A DNA stretch of 64,000 nt from Tubulanus polymorphus. Its lineage: Eukaryota > Nemertea > Palaeonemertea > Tubulaniformes > Tubulanidae. The position numbers and the translations under genes were made by a program. Below, one piece after another: positions 46,471 through 58,613 of the stretch (the first letter of the stretch is position 1; each line of letters begins with the position of its first letter). A model generated the notes under the pieces. It was not told the DNA's origin and searched no databases. It was given only the letters and a program-made list of their open reading frames with translations. The stretch lies in contig NC_134033.1 of the NCBI RefSeq assembly GCF_964204645.1, positions 3,345,631-3,409,630 of the forward strand, in the 5' to 3' direction.

Positions 46471-46884
46471 CTACGGAAGCGATAAGAGGCCTCGAGTTGT
46501 CGCGTTCCAACTCGTCAAGTCGCCATATTTATGTCGACATATCACGATATATCGCGTCAAGTCGACATGAATATGTCCTTATATCGTGACGTTTTCACGA
46601 CAAATTTCACTTTCTCGACCACTTTCCTCGCGACAAGTCGACATATTCATGACGACTTGAAACTCAGTCGTCATTTGGCGTCCTCATCTTACATTTAGAC
46701 ATGTCTTCAAATGACGGCTTGTCCAGTGGAAAATTGGCGAAAAAGCGAAATTTGTCGTGAAAACGTCACGATATGTCGACATATTCATGTCGACTTGACG
46801 CGATATATCGCGATATGTCGACATAAATATGGCGACTTGTCGAGCTGGAACGCGACAACTCGAGGCCCTTTATCGCTTCCGTAG
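46471..46884. mobile_element. Long palindromic element, copy C
   Basis: Complete, ctacggaagcgataagaggc to gctttatcgcttccgtag-type ends. tgtcac occurs just outside both ends (left before gta, right immediately after), suggesting a target duplication of six or more bp. Confidence 0.8.
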
Positions 46885-47147
46885 TGTCACTGCCAATCTA
46901 CGGCTTTTATGTCATTGTTTCCTGGTAATGTACACTCATATCCCTCTCATGCGTCCTTCAGCGCGGGCAGCGGCCGGTCAGACATTTTCTTCAGTCAAAT
47001 CGAAGTTTGACTAATCGTGATTTTCATAATAGCAACAGGCGAAAAAAAACCTATCAACAATTCTAATCGTATTGCTTTGATTTATTTCATCACTAAATTG
47101 AACACGTTAAACGTATTTTTAGCGCGGTCGAATTTTATTCAGATCGT

Positions 47148-48853
47148 TCAGACGAGCGGCCGTTGGTTTAGCGTCTGTTCACAGATATAAGGACGATCGC
47201 GAATGTGGGCGTATGCAGCTATGTAAGTATACCATTCACCGTTCGGCAAAATGAACACTTGGCTTCCATCAGGACTCGGCTGACCTGAAGCCCAATTCGA
47301 GTACCTGTTCTGAAAGAATGAAAATTAAGACTTTATATTGCAGATAGTGTAAGGAAATTCCGACTTTTATGAAGACTACCAGCGAATCTATGCCCGTAGG
47401 AAGGGCTGATTTTTGGACGCGAACCGTTTATGCATCTGTAGATATCGCATTGCGAATACGCTCCAAATTCTAGGCTTCTTATGGATTTCATCGCCAGTCC
47501 TACGTAGCTATTAGGACCGGGAGTGCATGGGACGAGCTAAGGATTTTATTCATTTTCTGAAAATTCATTCTTCAAAAGCGGACTTATTCCGATATGTGGA
47601 CAGTTCGCCATAATCCCATTAACGCTACGGGCCCGGAAACGCTGTAGCGGTAAGCGAGGATCCGCTAGGAGCGCTCTAGTCTATTAACGAAATCAACCGA
47701 GTTCTATCCAGTAGGAATAACCCCTAAATCTATATGAAAAGGGGCAGAATAGAAAGAGTGGAATAAGATGATCGGACTTTAACAGAAAAGCGCCCTATGA
47801 AATTTAACATTTCATACATTGATCAACTCAACAAACGGTGCCAGAAGAAAATCTCGGAGTACCTAATTGAACACCTCATTAGTTATATGTGTACTTACAT
47901 TCGAATTAGCGTTGTTTCCGATATTCGCCATTAATGGACTTTTCATTAGACCTGTCAAAACAAATACACGCTTGAGATACAATGAATCCTTATTTGGTTT
48001 GGACTTGATTCTTGATTCGTTTATGTAATGGACATTGTACATGTTTTCACTTACTTATCGCTGCCTGGGTTTCCTGCCAGCTACCAATACGAGCCGCTGA
48101 TGTGCCGGATGGGCAACTTTGCGCAAGCCCGATACACTTATGTGAAGCCGAAATATATTCCCAACCGGAACGACATTGTCCTGCAATGATATATTTCAAT
48201 GTTTAAAAACAAATTTTCAACCTTGCTGGGCGGGTCGATAGGGCAAACTATAAGGTTTGAAATTCCGATGAAGTCCTACAATTCGAATATTAACATGAAA
48301 TAATTCGTTGAAACGATCCCACAACGTTTCGGCTGTTGATGACTACAAACGCTAGCTTATCACTACTTTTCAATATACCATCCTCGAACAAGCAGCCAGG
48401 ACCCGTTCTCTACTCAAGACGTAAGTCCAAAAGTGTTCTTCAATCTTAAGACTGATGTTAAGTTGTTAGATTGGCTATAGATTGGATATAGATCTAAGTT
48501 GGTCTTAGACTGGTCTTAAGTCTAAGTCGTGACTATGGGACAGACCCCCCAGGGGTCAGTCGTTCAGAAATTTGTGAAAGATAGCCAGCGGTTAAATACC
48601 ATCGTAACAATGACCCCCAGGGTAACGATGAACTTTCAATATTGTCACGTTTTGAGCTACTGCTGCTTCAGGTTTACTAACCTTAGCCCCCCCCCCCCCA
48701 GAGGAAAATTGATCTCAACTAAAGTTACTGAATGATTAATTTCCAAACTTTACAGGTAATGCATTTTTTAGACACCATGTATGTGTACACGTGCTGCCCC
48801 CTACCTGAAACGGCGCCGACTACACTTACAACCAACACTATCAAAAGCTTCAT
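47148..48853 (-). CDS. Secreted C-type lectin-like protein, gene 2
   Basis: Exons 48805-48853, 48055-48180, 47899-47951 and 47148-47309, same phases as gene 1, 129 residues. Signal peptide MKLLIVLVVSVVGAVS-G. CRSGWEYISASHKC and CPSGTSAARIGSWQETQA open the domain, exon 3 gives MANIGNN, and exon 4 has YSNWASGQPSPDGSQVFILP, NGEWYTYIAAYAH and RPYICEQTL. The shortest of the four: it lacks about five residues before the first Cys and has a short tail (NQRPLV). Same missing inner Cys pair. The most compact copy, with small introns and no large insertion. Likely functional by intact frame. Confidence 0.82.
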
Positions 48854-49574
48854 GGCGTCTTGTTTTTCCGATCCTAAAAATTTGAAAAAAGCTATATCAG
48901 ACTGTTCTTGAAATATTGAAATAAGGACCTATCCCTTTTCATCATTAGATTGGTTATACAAGGGGAACGAACTTCGGTTCGAGTAAGTTACCTATATTCG
49001 AACTTAAGTGAAATCGAATGTTTTTCTTAGTACAGAAATAGTCAATGACGGAATTGAATACAGTTGTTGTTGTTGTAATGGACTTACTTCCAAGATGGCC
49101 GACACGAAATGCGTTACGGCCGAACTATAGAACGTTCGGTCATTAGTGCCGACCACAAGTCAAGGCAAACAACGGAATTCGAAGTACGCCCATGCAAATG
49201 ACTGTTATAACCAGGGGTGAATGCACCGAATTTAGGTTTAAATCGGAAATTGATTACGATCTTAAAAACGCAAAAAGGACTGAAACCATTGTCCGCAGAT
49301 ATTTGCAAACGGACATAAAAAACGCCTTCTTGCAAATGTATTTTCTCTCGCCGAAGAAAACGCGTTAGGTAAAGATAAAGATCTCCTGGCGCTCAATTGC
49401 GTGAAATTTATCGTGGGAAGTGCCCAGAAGCTCTGTACCTTCAACGGTTTCGCCGGCGTTATGAAAAGTCTAATTCTTTATGAAAATTGCACCCGACTAG
49501 CAAAAACAGAGCTGTCTATATGAAATACGTATACGACGATTGCACTGACCATGACTCGAAAGATCTAGCGGGCC

Positions 49575-49665
49575 TAGCGTTGTCCAGAGACTTACCTTAC
49601 CTTACGAAACAGACCTAGCGTTGTCCAGAGACTTACCTTACGTAACAGACGTAGCATTACCCGGA
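49575..49665. repeat. 35-bp minisatellite relative upstream of gene 2, about 2-3 copies
   Basis: gacctagcgttgtccagaga then cttaccttacg-type units, the unexpanded counterpart of 43180-44012. Confidence 0.75.
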
Positions 49666-49959
49666 ATGGTGATGATAGAATGTTTTTTTCACGAATTGTT
49701 TTATATATGGCAAATATTCAATAAATTTTGATCGGCAATGTTTACCCAGCTCTCATTCTAACTACTCAAATTTTACTGTCAAACCAAACCAGCTGCTCTT
49801 CGTCTGGATCTAACTAACGCAAACATTCGATTTCGTAAAATATTGATAACAAGTGGTCGTTCACCAACGCTGCATGTATTCTGTATATAAAGTCCTCACA
49901 GATATCCCGCTGCAGTGACCGGTCAGATATTTTCTGCTGTAAATTTCCATTACTGCAGC

Positions 49960-50330
49960 CTTCGAAATGAATTGCTACAGGCGCATCCTGAACATCCACT
50001 GGACCAGCCATACTTCAAATGAGGAAGTCAGAGAGAGGATACAGCAGCTCATCGGGACCCATGACAGCTTCCTAGACACGGCCAAAAATAGAAAGCTTCT
50101 ATGGTTTGGCCATGTTACCCGCGCTACTGGCACGCTTACCAACGCCATACTACAAGGCTCTGTTGACGGCCAATGAAAGCGAGGCAGACGAAAGCAATGG
50201 TGGCTGGATGATGTGAAAGAGTGGTGCGGCCACCAGAATCTACCAACCTTACTAAAGCAGGCCAAAGACAGGAAGTTTCATTCTTCAAAACTCATGACAG
50301 AGGCCAATGATAAAAGATAAAACGACGTCA
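49960..50330 (+). mobile_element. LINE C-terminal fragment
   Basis: Frame encodes NCYRRILNIHWTSHTSNEEV, RKLLWFGHVTRATGTL and, past an in-frame stop, KRGRRKQWWLDDVKEWCGH. This R-x-L-x-I-x-W, WFGH, G-R-x-x-x-W pattern is the common C-terminal end of many invertebrate endonuclease/RT elements. 5'-truncated, broken by the stop. Confidence 0.8.
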
Positions 50331-51190
50331 TTTTTGTCCCGGGTGAACTAAGTCAGCGCTGTGATGATTGAGCATAAGTTCAGTAGGAATGGGGAGGTAA
50401 TGGTATCGATCGATCGCCTATTAGATTGAAGGTTCTCCAAGGATAATCTAACAACCAGCCAATCTCATGGGATCTAACGTCCCAACCGATGGCTGCCAAA
50501 TCTAAAACTCTCTCCCTGTCTACTGTTTTTCCTAACAACCAAGGTTTAACCACGTGATTACCACATTTAGTCTGGTTTCTACGGGATCTGCAACAACTCC
50601 GAACAGAAATACATTACTGACCAACAACATTAAATACCAAGCTTCTGAATCATTCCCTTAGACTAAAAAACTATTACCGGTATATAAATTTGTTATATTT
50701 TCTCAAACCAAATCATATTACTAAAACATCAACTATAATTATTTCCATTATTATTATTATTAGAACCCATTGGTTTTATTGTACCTGCAAATCTAATCGT
50801 TAAGCAGAAAACCCAAGTGTGCAAAGATCGTTTTGATTTTATAAAGATTGTAAGTGGAACTTATATAAGAATTCAAACAGACACGACAGAATCGACACAT
50901 AAGAGCTTCGTGGTAGCCCCGTGAGGGGGGGGGGTTGGAGGGGAGAGGGAGTGGCGTCCAGAACACTTGAAAAGTCAGAATTGAGTTCGAACAAGTCTCG
51001 TACCTAATTGGGAGTTAGATATATTTTCGTACTTTCTTCGGAGTGACACATATATTCTCGTATAATGTGCCTTTTTAATACCATCCGGTGTAAAAAAATA
51101 AACGATTGTCATCTTTTTATTTTCATTTATTTCGGCGCGAAATTTAACACATGTAATGCATTTTTCGGAATAGCATTATACATTTTGATA
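50331..51190. other. Spacer before lectin gene 3 terminal exon
   Basis: No gene or known repeat identified apart from a ggggggggggttgg run at about 50925-50937 and the 3' UTR of gene 3. Confidence 0.4.
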
Positions 51191-51196
51191 TCTCGC

Positions 51197-54100
51197 TCAA
51201 TGATAGACAGGTGTGACAGGTTCGATGTCGAGCTCGTATTCGCAGATATAAGGCCGAGACACGCCGGCGTATTCCGCTATGTAAGTATACCATTGACCGT
51301 TCGGCAAAATGAACACTTGGCTTCCATCAGGACTCGGCTGACCTGACGCCCAATTCGAGTGCCCGTTCTAAGAATAGAAAATAACAGACGAACAAGTTCT
51401 TTATTGCAAGAAAATAGTCACAATTTTCGGAAACGAGCAGAAAACCCATCCTCCCACGGCAGGGATTCGAACCTGATGACATCGCTACACTCAGCCACGG
51501 CACGAACGTACCGTTGATAGACTGGTTGCCTGTCCCATTCAATATTCTAATTGAAGATAGAGACCGGCAACCAATCTAGTACCGTGGCAATCTCGATGCC
51601 ATCAGTTTCGAATCCCTGCCGGGGCAGGATGAGGAAAACCGTGCTCGGACCTTTTTGATGGATGTCAGTTAATGCCTATACAGTGCGTCCCAGAAAATGG
51701 TTCCTGCGAAATGATTCAATATTCATAAGTAAATCTATGTAAATAAATGAATTTTGTCATGGATTAGGAATAAGTATAGGATTTATTCTTAACATAGTAA
51801 GGATAACGTGTTAAGTCAATTTTCCATATTCTATGTTTCATAATTAAATTTTTCATCTTATCTTATCTGGGAATAATTTCTACACGTGCAGCAACCGGAC
51901 TAGACGGGGACCGGGTAACAGGTAAAAATCCCCCAAATTTGATTTCACAGCAAAATTCAATAAAATACTACCCCAGTGAAGTTTGTTACTTGTTCCTTAT
52001 TCCTTATTCCGTTACTTGATTGATAATTCATCTCCCAAGGAACAAGGAACCGTTACTTGTTCCTTATTCACATTTTCTCGTTACCACCGGTTACAGCGTC
52101 ACTTTGCTAAAGTGCTGATCAGTGTTGAGTGACAAGTGGGTTCGAGTCCTGCTGGCTGCTTACAGTGTGCGGGCAAAACTTCAAAGGCTGGTGAGGTTAA
52201 ACGAATAATCCAATAGGGTTAGTCTTGGAAAACCAAGATCCAAGTGACGTAAAGCCAAAAAACAAACAAACAAACGAAATCAATGGGGTACCCGCAGTGC
52301 TACTCAGGCGCGGATCCAGGCCATTCGGTGACTACAGCACAGTGAAAAAAAGGGCACCAAGTTGACAAGGGCCAGTATTAATGCCCAGCGAGCGAGTTTG
52401 AGTTTGAGTGCCATTTATTGGTATCATGCCACTTAATTTGCCTTAACATTCGATTTGCTTGTGCCTTTTTCAGATTTTTGGCGAAATTTGCCCTTTTTCG
52501 ATTAGATTCATAGAGCAACAATAATGTCTCTTTTAGAACAGTACCCTTTTGATTAAAGGAAAATGCGTTAGATTGCCTTTTTTGATTTTGGGCAATTCAT
52601 TTTCATTCACATTGTGCTTTAGTCCTAGTACAGAAAGGCAATTATTTTCAAAAATTTTCCAGGGCATTTGAAAACTGCGACTTCCGCACGTGCTGCGTGT
52701 GCGGTAGTCTTCTCTGCGCCTGCTACTGTGGCAATCGATGATTCCACCTATGGCAGGCGAGGATCCGCCAGGTTCGCTAGTAGATATTTGGTCGTCAGCG
52801 TTTGATTTCTTCTTCTACATTTCAATGAAATCTAAATGAACTTTTCTCTTAAATGAATCAATTATTATGAAAACTATACCGATGTCCGAGTTGAAGAATG
52901 AAAGTTAGTGAATATCCGGTGGGTGCCGGGGTGACAAAAATCCAGCGCGTTAGTGATGACAATAACCAGTCAGGACGACGGTGAGAGGGGCAGCAGGGAG
53001 GGGTGGGGCTTAAACAGAGCCGCCCTTTAGATTACACTCATCACCTGAACAAGAGGTATCAGAGAAACAAAAAAAAATTTAGAAATTATAAATAATAACA
53101 TAAAATGTAATGCATGCTGACTAGTAGTGACACCTATAATAGAGAGATGTACATACCTCCAAATTATCGGAAGTGACTCCGAGATTCCCCATCATATACC
53201 CGGCATTCTGTAATACACCTGTCAAAACAAATACTGTAGTTAGCAAAATTCACGCGCCAATTCTCAAGATTCCATAGAAATATAAGTCTTTATTGGTTTG
53301 AATTTTTAGTAAGTTTGATTTATGTTTTCGCTTACTACGTGCCGCCTGGTCTTCCTCCCCGCTACCAATACGAGCCGGTGAGGTGCCGGATGGACAAGAT
53401 TCTCTCGCAAACCCGATACACTTATACGAATCCGAAACATATTCCCAACCGGAACGACACTGCGGTGGTGTTTGTCCTGCAACGATATATTTCAACGTTG
53501 CAATGTTGCAGCGCAATGGCACCTTACTAATTAACCGGAGATTTTACCCTCTACTAGCCCGCGTTGCTCACGAGCACCATATTATCGGCCCACCTACGGT
53601 CTGATTATATGACATTTGAACTTTTAAGGCCAATGTTGCTCACAAGCAACTGCTTTAGTACCTATATCAACTGGCAGATGGCGGCACTATACGGTGTTGT
53701 TTTTCAGGGGCGTCGGTTAAAACGCATATATATCTTTTCAATACTCTGGTTGTACCTATTCTAACATATGGTAGTGAAGTATGGGGATTCGAACATGATC
53801 TTGACCAGATAGACTCTATACAGAGAACTTTTTATAAATATTTGTTAAAGCTCCATCGTAACACTCCAACTGTAATGGTTCAGGGTGAATTAGGGGAATT
53901 GCCTATTAGTTGTGTAACGTATCTTTAATAGGATTTGCTCTTACTGGTGTAAATTGAAGAATGATCCTTGTAAAGATAAATGTAATGTTATTTTGTTTAG
54001 AATCATCTCGGAATTGTCGGACAAAGGTTATATAAATTCATGATGTTGGTACGTTAAATTGAAATCTATTTTAAGACACTGCGAGTTGTTGGGCCATCTT

Positions 54101-56429
54101 GGTTGTTCAAGTATTTCAGAAACATTTCTTAAATTAAGAGTGAAACGATATTATAGTCAATACTGTACTAATTAGTTTAATGATCAAATTCAAAATGACC
54201 CACATGCTCTGTCACACATGCTCTTCGTGCGACGTTTTGGTCCGTAATTTCGTTAATGATCGGTTGATCTGTAAATATTATGCATCAATTTGTTCAGTAA
54301 GGAATTTGCATTCAGAAATGAATCATGAACTAGCATAGATTTGTTTGTGTTTTCATCTATCAGCGATAGTTTACCAAGGATACGCTCGCGTTATGCTGAA
54401 AAACGGCTTTTATGGCCCGTCACGTGGCGCCACCTACTGTATTTTGATATGCTAATGAGCAGGTGATGACGTCACTGTAACGTTTCCGAGCGTCCGCGGA
54501 GCGGATTTTTCAGCAATATGCGAGCGTATGCTGAGTAAACTATCGCTCATAAATGCAAACAAAAACAACTTTAGTGAAAATTGTTGTTTATTTCTGAATG
54601 CAAATTCCTCACTGAACAAATTGATGCGTAATAAAGGTAGATAAACCGATTATTAACGAAATTACGGACCAAAACGTCGCACGGAGAGTAGGTGTGACAG
54701 ACAGGTGTTGTTTCTATAAACTATTCAAACCCAGTTTTATGTTACAAAAGTACTTTCATTTACTTCTTGATCTCGCAATTAACTTGTGTAAATTTAGAAC
54801 CTCCAATCTTAATACTACTGCAACTAGAAACCGTATTTTCAACCTTCCTGCGAACATCGGTGATGACAAGAGCCCTCCGTGTAGAGGAAGGGTCATTTCT
54901 AATGAGTCATAGGCCTACTATATCATTCATTGTCCGTCCCTTGTATTTGAAAGACAATTTTTTTGCTGAAGTCCCGAGTGATTGTAATTTTGATAATATC
55001 CTGATTGATCTTTTTGCTCAATCACCTAAAAATCTTGCAGTTTTTTGCAAGAAACTTATTTAAAAAAATTGAATTTGTCTACCGAATGACCGCTCTCATT
55101 TGTATTTTTCTAAAGTGTTATATTTGAATCTATATCTCTATGCATATGCATGGAGAGTTATAATTAGTTACTATGTTATTTTCTGTTTGTTCATTTAGAC
55201 AAGTATATTGTGTTATTGAATTTGTTATTTTTTTATATCGTGTTATACATCTGTAAATCCTGTGTTGTCCCTCTAATACCTGTAATGGGTTTGAGTGTAA
55301 ATAAAATAAATAAAATAGATAAATAAATATTTCTCACTGGTGAATCAAACTTGGCTGACTTCATGACAAACAAGTTATGTAAAACAAAGGTAAGTTCTAG
55401 TGTATTTTCTAGTGCAAATCGGACTAAAATCATGATATAAATGAATTGCACTAACATAGGAGCACTTGAGGGATGTAACCATCGCATGAAATCAATGAAT
55501 TCTGCAAATTGCTGCTGACACAAAAGTTTATTTCAGCGTTGCTGACGAGCAACATTGGTTGAATTTGTTTTGACCTAATTCAATGCAATTGAGCTTATTG
55601 TTATTGCTAATTTAGGTAATTATTTTCATACATTTCTGATGGCCAGTAGCAGAAAATACATGCAAATACTTTTTATTTTAAGATGAAATAGCTTATAATG
55701 AACGGCATACGGTGAAAATACATTCAAATAGGAGACATTATTACATTTTGATGTAATAAGAGGAAATGAAAGCAGCAAATCGGATAGCGAAAACCTGAGT
55801 GATCCCGAGTCCGAAACAATGGACTGTCACCGTTATAGTACTATCACATGGAGTAAATTGTTATGGAGTCTAATACTAAAAGCTATTTTACTGTATTACA
55901 CTCTAAGATGATAAAGTACGAAGTAAAAGTTCGTAAATATTGGGTCATTTATCTTTATATCTTTTAAAAGGTTGAGAGCCGAATAATCAGTATCATTAAT
56001 GAATATTGGTAGGAAAAATCTGTGCGTATGGATGAATTTTTAACTTTCTAGTCATCAGTCGAGGCCAAGGTATCAAAATATGGAACTCCGAGCTGACTAG
56101 CTGATTTTTTTTGTGACAGGTCTGCAACTGTCTACCAATATTGTTCATAAGCAACATTACCAAAAACCAAAAATATGGGCCAAAAACGAATTTTGACATT
56201 GGGAATAAAAAATCTACCCCTTTACCATCTAAGTTCTCACTGGAAATAATTTTCATTCAATTAAAAAGATTGGCGAGTAGAGGGTTAAACGGGACATCGC
56301 CGGCCCAACTGGCAAATGGCCGTCTGAACAGCGGCTTGTTAATTTGATAAGTTTAATAGATGCCAGGTGTCGCCCCCTACCTGAAACGGCACCGATTGCA
56401 CCTACAACCAACAAAATCGGAAGCTTCAT
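51197..56429 (-). CDS. Secreted C-type lectin-like protein, gene 3
   Basis: Exons 56381-56429, 53336-53476, 53157-53218 and 51197-51367, 140 residues. Signal peptide MKLPILLVVGAIGAVS-G. The domain has CRSGWEYVSDSYKC, CPSGTSPARIGSGEEDQA, exon 3 LQNAGYMMGNLGVTSDNLE, then HSNWASGQPSPDGSQVFILP, NGQWYTYIAEYAG and RPYICEYELD with the tail IEPVTPVYH. Same reduced Cys pattern as its paralogues. Intron 1 (2.9 kb) is swollen by a LINE with a nested MITE, and intron 3 by a SINE and a hAT-like element. The reading frame is intact despite the insertions. Confidence 0.82.
51446..51636. repeat. Inverted repeat with tRNA B-box-like words
   Basis: Left cccacggcagggattcgaac and right gttcgaatccctgcc-like (tttcgaatccctgccggggc) arms, with gactggttgcctgtcccatt versus gaccggcaaccaatctag. 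Related single arms at about 59875-59935 and 2445-2633. Possibly two head-to-head SINE-type fragments. Confidence 0.55.
52108..52285 (+). mobile_element. tRNA-derived SINE-like repeat, copy in gene 3
   Basis: GGTTCGAGTCC (52139-52149) matches a Pol III B box; the body ends ccaagtgacgtaaagccaaa followed by an aaacaaacaaacaaac tail. A homologue occupies the equivalent intron of gene 4 (60616-60777). Confidence 0.65.
52305..52722. mobile_element. hAT-like element with 5-bp target duplication
   Basis: Starts CAGGCGCGGATCCAGG and ends CTGCGCCTG, flanked by CTACT at 52300-52304 and 52723-52727. The unit in gene 4 (about 60790-60805, gtgctactgtggcaatcg) shows the uninterrupted site. No ORF. Confidence 0.75.
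53560..55330 (+). mobile_element. LINE 3' part inside gene 3 intron 1
   Basis: Encodes LVVPILTYGSEVWGFEHDLD and YKYLLKLHRNTPTVMVQGEL, then decays. After a MITE (54209-54700) it resumes with LLDLAINLCKFRTSN, FIVRPLYLKDN and FAQSPKNLAVFCKKL. The 3' end near 55262-55330 is a T-rich tract, then an aaataaaataaataaaatag tail. Antisense to the lectin gene, 5'-truncated. Confidence 0.75.
54209..54700. mobile_element. Full-length foldback MITE nested in the LINE
   Basis: Ends ctgtcacacatgctcttcgt and the inverse acggagagtaggtgtgacag. Inversion continues through gacgttttggtccgtaattt to the centre, where ctcgcgttatgctgaaaaa faces tttttcagcaatatgcgag. Interrupts the LINE coding frame, so it is younger than the LINE. 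Confidence 0.8.
55537..56155. mobile_element. Possible decayed inverted-repeat element
   Basis: Left gttgctgacgagcaacattg and right (reversed) gttgcttatgaacaatattg match at about three quarters of positions. The gttgctcacaagcaac palindrome also occurs at 53565 and 53638. Confidence 0.35.
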
Positions 56430-56847
56430 AGCGTTGCGTTTTCACAATCCTAGAAAATAGGAAAAATTTATATTAGACCACAAGTGTCGTTTACAAGCCC
56501 ACCAGTCACCCAGGAAACATGGGCAAATACGTACAGTCGAGTTCTGGCTTCAGTCGAATTTAATGGGCCCAGAAATCTTTCTACGAGATAAGTCAAAATT
56601 CGACCTAAAAGGGTTTGCACCTGGCCGTATATGGCAAATGAATAGCTATCTTTTTATCGAAATCGGGAACAATCCTCCAACAGATTGGTGGATCAAGCAA
56701 ACAATTATCACAACACAATAAGTCATTTTGATATCTGAACGAATGGATGATAAATCGTATATTTGAATAGCGTTTCTGGTTTACACTATTAGCCATCATT
56801 AGTACGCCTGATGATCACTTTCATGAATGGAGTAGTAACACGATCGT

Positions 56848-57965
56848 CGGTGTTGTCATATCGCGGAAAGACGGAATCGCGGAATTTTCCAAAAACGCGG
56901 AATTTCTTCATTTTTACTATAAATAGTAAACGGGGTTTTCCCACGGGGATACCCACTGTCGGACAGGGCACCGGACCCAGGTTTTCAACACCGGGAATTA
57001 GTATTTGATAATTTATTATATCGCCAGTCAACAACTTAACGATACTGTTCCAAATAATGGAGAACCTAGGCAATACGTGCTTTGCGAATTCAGTGATACA
57101 GAGTATCGCTGCATTAACTGAAGGAATACAAATCGATGGTACGTAAACGTAGGATTTGTGATGACATCATGGGTCATTCTCCAGGACTCATTTCCGAGTT
57201 AAGATTTGACTCTGGTCTCTGGATTTAAAACAGTTAACTCACAACTGTGGAACTGGATCGATGTCAGACGAAAATAAATAGACATTATGTATATTGCATT
57301 CTGGCTTAGGATTGTTCATGCGTGTTGTGTGTCTACATTGTTGTTATAAGCGAATGTGGTTTATCTTTTAGAATTAAATGATATGAAAGATTATAAAATG
57401 GTTTCGTTTTTTTTAAAGTTTACTTTGTGACTGCTATAACATATATGTCCCTATGCTGATTATTTGGATCAAAAGAATCTTATTGGTACCGGTACTGGAC
57501 GGCCGTAAAATTATAATAATTTCAAAGGAATTTGGACCGGTACTTGTTTGGTCGTAGGATTTCATGTTTGCAACCATCTACAACTACGGTCCTACACCGC
57601 GAACGTGCTCAATATTTATCTGATAATATTCGTTTCTGAAGTTCTCAAAAAGTCGATGAACTTCGATAACCGAAGTTTGCCTAGTAGAAATAGACATTAG
57701 GTGCCTGGTCTCTTTCACCCCACTTGATTCTGACTTCTTCTACAGGTGGCAGCCAGTCAACGGTATCGTAATATAATATTTCCATATAGAATTGCCTGCA
57801 AATAATGGGATTCGAACCTAACTCGTTGCATCGATCGGTCCGGTGCGCTGTCCGACAGTGGGTATCCCCGTGGGAAAACTCGTTTACTATTTAAAGTAAA
57901 AATGAAGAAATTCCGCGTTTTTGGAAAATTCCGCGATTCCGTCTTTCCGCGATATGACAACACCG
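56848..57965. mobile_element. 1.1-kb TIR transposon carrying a USP Cys-box exon
   Basis: Terminal inverted repeats of about 125 bp: the left begins cggtgttgtcatatcgcgga and includes cacggggatacccactgtcg; the right is its inverse. Flanked by cacgatcgt (56839-56847) and cactatcgt (57966-57974), a 9-bp target duplication with one mismatch. The paralogous unit near gene 4 has the single intact site cactatcgt at 62293-62301. A 9-bp duplication with long TIRs is Mutator-like. The interior has a host-gene-like exon (57057-57138) and a small foldback repeat (57178-57259), but no transposase. Confidence 0.82.
57057..57138 (+). pseudogene. Ubiquitin-specific protease Cys-box exon fragment
   Basis: ATG then ENLGNTCFANSVIQSIAALT, ending at a good donor (GATG|gtacgt). 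NLGNTCFANSV is the catalytic-Cys box of USP (peptidase C19) deubiquitinases, where the C is the nucleophile. A possible second exon after a ttttag acceptor near 57372 adds ELNDMKDYKMVSFFLKF and stops. The His/Asp boxes are absent from this 1.1-kb element, so no active protease can be encoded here. Either captured from a USP gene or part of a longer autonomous transposon's gene set. Confidence 0.7.
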
Positions 57966-58129
57966 CACTATCGTGGGACATTCTAAACGAGGGTTGATCG
58001 GTCGCAGTAATTGTCGTGAAATCGAAGAGATTTCAATGAAAATTATTTTTTTCATGTACTGAACCACTGCCCTGAATTTGAATCTAAGATTCGACTCAGA
58101 GTTAACTAATTGAAAGTATACTGATATTG

Positions 58130-58470
58130 CCTATTCAGCAGATCTAGTGTTGCTCAAAGACTTGTCTATTCAGTAGACCTAGTGTCGCCCAGAGACTTGC
58201 CTATTCAGCAGATCTAGTGTCGCCCAGAGACTTGCCTCTTCAGTAGACCTAGTGTCGCCCAGAGACTTGCCTATTCAGTAGGCCTAGTGTCGCCCAGAGA
58301 ATTGCCTCTTCAGTAGACCTAGTGTCGCCCAGAGACTTGCCTATTCAGTAGGCCTAGTGTCGCCCAGAGAATTGCCTCTTCAGTAGACCTAGTGTCGCCC
58401 AGAGACTTGCCTATTCAGCAGATCTAGTCACCCAGAGACTTACCTATTTACGGAGCAGACCTAGCGTTAA
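58130..58470. repeat. 35-bp minisatellite upstream of gene 3, about 9 copies
   Basis: Units cagtagacctagtgtcgccc plus agagacttgcctatt, same length and core as 43180-44012. Confidence 0.92.
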
Positions 58471-58613
58471 CCAGAATGGTAATGATATGGCTTGTTTTGA
58501 CGAATTGTTATATACTGACGAAAATTCAATAAATTCTATCATCAATATTTACTCAGCTATCATTCTATGACTACTCTAAATTCTCCTCTTAAATCGATAG
58601 AAGCGAAAACAGT

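Noticed and set aside
46829-47014. Small plus-strand ORF between palindromic copy C and lectin gene 2
   Set aside because: Starts inside the transposon end, no domain and no splice or start support.
57800-57830. tRNA gene suggested by gggattcgaacc
   Set aside because: Only a B-box-like word; no cloverleaf, anticodon arm or A box could be built. Similar words at 2510, 24050, 51470 and 52139 are treated as SINE-like or chance.
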